15,385 bases of DNA from an uncultured Ruminococcus sp. (GTDB lineage Bacteria > Bacillota > Clostridia > Oscillospirales > CAG-272): assembly GCA_900551005.1 (NCBI GenBank), contig URUL01000046.1, positions 1-15,385 of the forward strand, written 5' to 3'. Positions 14,673 to 15,385 of this stretch are shown here, one piece after another; the first letter of the stretch is position 1, and every line of letters starts with the position of its first letter. The notes beneath the pieces are model-generated. The model had not been told where the DNA came from. It searched no databases and worked only from the letters and a program-made list of their open reading frames with translations. The position numbers and the translations under genes were made by a program.

Positions 14673-14728
14673 GCACCTACAGGACCTGCCACTGGCAGCT
14701 CCCTACAGATGCTTTGGCAACGACAAAA

Positions 14729-14775
14729 AAGCCCTTAACTATGGTTATTAACCACAGCTAAGGGCTTAGTTTATA
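14729..14775 (+). terminator. terminator after the XRE gene
   Basis: AAGCCCTTA (14729-14737) pairs with TAAGGGCTT (14759-14767), and the inner TGGTT/AACCA extends the stem. It is followed by AGTTTATAAT. The A-rich run before it may allow it to work in both directions. Confidence 0.75.
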
Positions 14776-14964
14776 ATATGGAATTTGTTCAGAGCCAAGC
14801 TCCGAACTTTAGTCTGCAAGCCACCTGTTAATTGTTCCGTTACCCATAAACCACTGGATAACAAGAATAATGGCACTTGCTATGACTGTTATCAATTTGT
14901 TATCAAAAGACTTCTTGAAGTGCTGCAAACCCGCATAAATACTGGATTCTTAAAGCATTCCAAA
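14776..14964 (+). repeat. right end of the IME with arm-type sites
   Basis: No gene in this stretch. It holds an imperfect palindrome GTTC-GAGC / GCTC-GAAC (14787-14807), GATAAC (14857-14862) and GTTATCAATTTGTTATC (14888-14904). These are followed by the segment 14927-14951, which is repeated in degenerate form at 6245-6269. It ends at the guaA stop codon. These are probable integrase/excisionase binding sites of attR. Confidence 0.7.
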
Positions 14965-15385
14965 TTACTCCAGTTCAATCGTCCCAGGCGGCTTACTCGT
15001 CAAATCGTAGAGTACGCGGTTGACGCCTTTCACCTCATTGATGACGCGGGTCATAACTTTGAACAGCACGTCAAACGGGATTTCTGCAGCTTCTGCGGTC
15101 ATAAAATCAGATGTGATGACTGCGCGCAGCGCAACTGCATAATCGTAGGTTCTTTCATCGCCCATAACGCCAACAGAACGCATGTTGGTCAGTGCTGCAA
15201 AGAACTGTCCCAGTCCTTTGTCGCAGCCTGCTTTGGCAAGCTCTTCGCGGTAGATAGCGTCTGCATCCTGAACGATGCGAACTTTCTCCGGAGTCACCTC
15301 GCCTACAATACGAACACCCAGACCAGGACCGGGGAACGGCTGACGGTATACAAGGTATTCAGGAATGCCAAGTTCCAGACCGGCA
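14965..15385 (-). CDS. guaA: GMP synthase (glutamine-hydrolysing), C-terminal part
   Basis: GuaA converts XMP to GMP in purine synthesis. About 139 C-terminal residues are present, and the rest lies beyond the window. The signature YRQPFPGPGLGVRIVGEVTPEK spans the start of the fragment, and KPPGTIE lies near the end, both from the C-terminal dimerization domain. The protein ends IELE where most GuaA proteins end IEWE, and the stop codon coincides with the end of the inserted element. The 3' end of guaA is a well-known integration site for genomic islands, so the last codons are probably element-derived. The gene should remain functional. Confidence 0.95.
   Translation of the reverse strand, partial: AGLELGIPEYLVYRQPFPGPGLGVRIVGEVTPEKVRIVQDADAIYREELAKAGCDKGLGQFFAALTNMRSVGVMGDERTYDYAVALRAVITSDFMTAEAAEIPFDVLFKVMTRVINEVKGVNRVLYDLTSKPPGTIELE

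Larger units (their letters stand above)
6308..14967. mobile_element. integrative and mobilizable element (IME) at the 3' end of guaA
   Basis: A cassette of regulator, excisionase, tyrosine integrase, MobC-like protein, AAA ATPase, MobV relaxase and TnpV, plus a two-gene antibiotic-resistance cargo. It is bounded on the right by the guaA stop codon and on the left by a left-end repeat at 6343-6500. Both ends carry GTTATCnnTTTGTTATC. There are no conjugation (type IV secretion) genes, so it should be mobilizable rather than self-transmissible. No exact flanking direct repeat of the guaA tip was found beside the left-end repeat, other than the VEWE-stop sequence at 6293-6307, so the left boundary is approximate within about 40 bp. 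Confidence 0.75.

Noticed and set aside
1..15385. CRISPR arrays, tRNA or rRNA genes
   Set aside because: No regularly spaced repeats, tRNA-like cloverleaf with a TTCRA-type arm or rRNA sequence was seen on either strand.

Overview
The window looks like chromosomal DNA of a gut-type Clostridia (Bacillota) carrying an integrated mobilizable element. The two chromosomal flanks (1 to about 5800, and 14965 to the end) are GC-rich, use strong GGAG-type ribosome binding sites and encode ordinary Firmicutes housekeeping and accessory proteins. The middle (about 5800 to 14965) is visibly more AT-rich and encodes mobility and resistance functions. The species cannot be named from this sequence.

Left flank: a leftward gene set encodes a NimA-like flavoprotein, an unknown membrane protein and the start of rsmA/ksgA (cut by the window edge). 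A rightward pair encodes a CDF metal transporter (TM2 NxxxD pattern, possibly Mn) and a Nudix hydrolase. A second rightward pair encodes a GNAT acetyltransferase and a HEXXH (DUF2268-like) predicted zinc protease. Two diverged, oppositely oriented copies of a structured intergenic repeat (1915-2100 and 4200-4372) flank the transporter/Nudix pair.

Middle: an integrative and mobilizable element (IME) of about 8.6 kb is inserted at the 3' end of guaA, a known integration hotspot. From the guaA side inward it carries an XRE repressor gene (rightward), a divergent control region with four operator-like repeats, and a leftward module xis - int - mobC - AAA ATPase - mobV relaxase - tnpV. The last segment is a more AT-rich leftward cargo operon: an ABC-F ribosomal-protection-type protein with an attenuator-like leader, then a lincosamide nucleotidyltransferase of Lnu(C) type. 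There is no type IV secretion system, so transfer would need a helper element.

The most interesting structure is at the left end of the element. GTTATCnnTTTGTTATC occurs at three places (5881, 6406, 14888), and about 140 bp around the first two is duplicated. Between those two left ends lies a degenerate copy of the element's right end (about 6191-6292), followed by a sequence that reads, on the minus strand, as the tip of a guaA gene (Val-Glu-Trp-Glu-stop). I read 5819-6307 as a mini-element of about 490 bp that kept both ends and lost everything between, sitting in tandem with the complete IME. Such a cis-mobilizable remnant could be moved by the neighbour's integrase. This is inference from sequence similarity within the window.

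Right flank: the C-terminal third of guaA, ending IELE instead of the usual IEWE, consistent with replacement of the gene's last codons by an incoming element.
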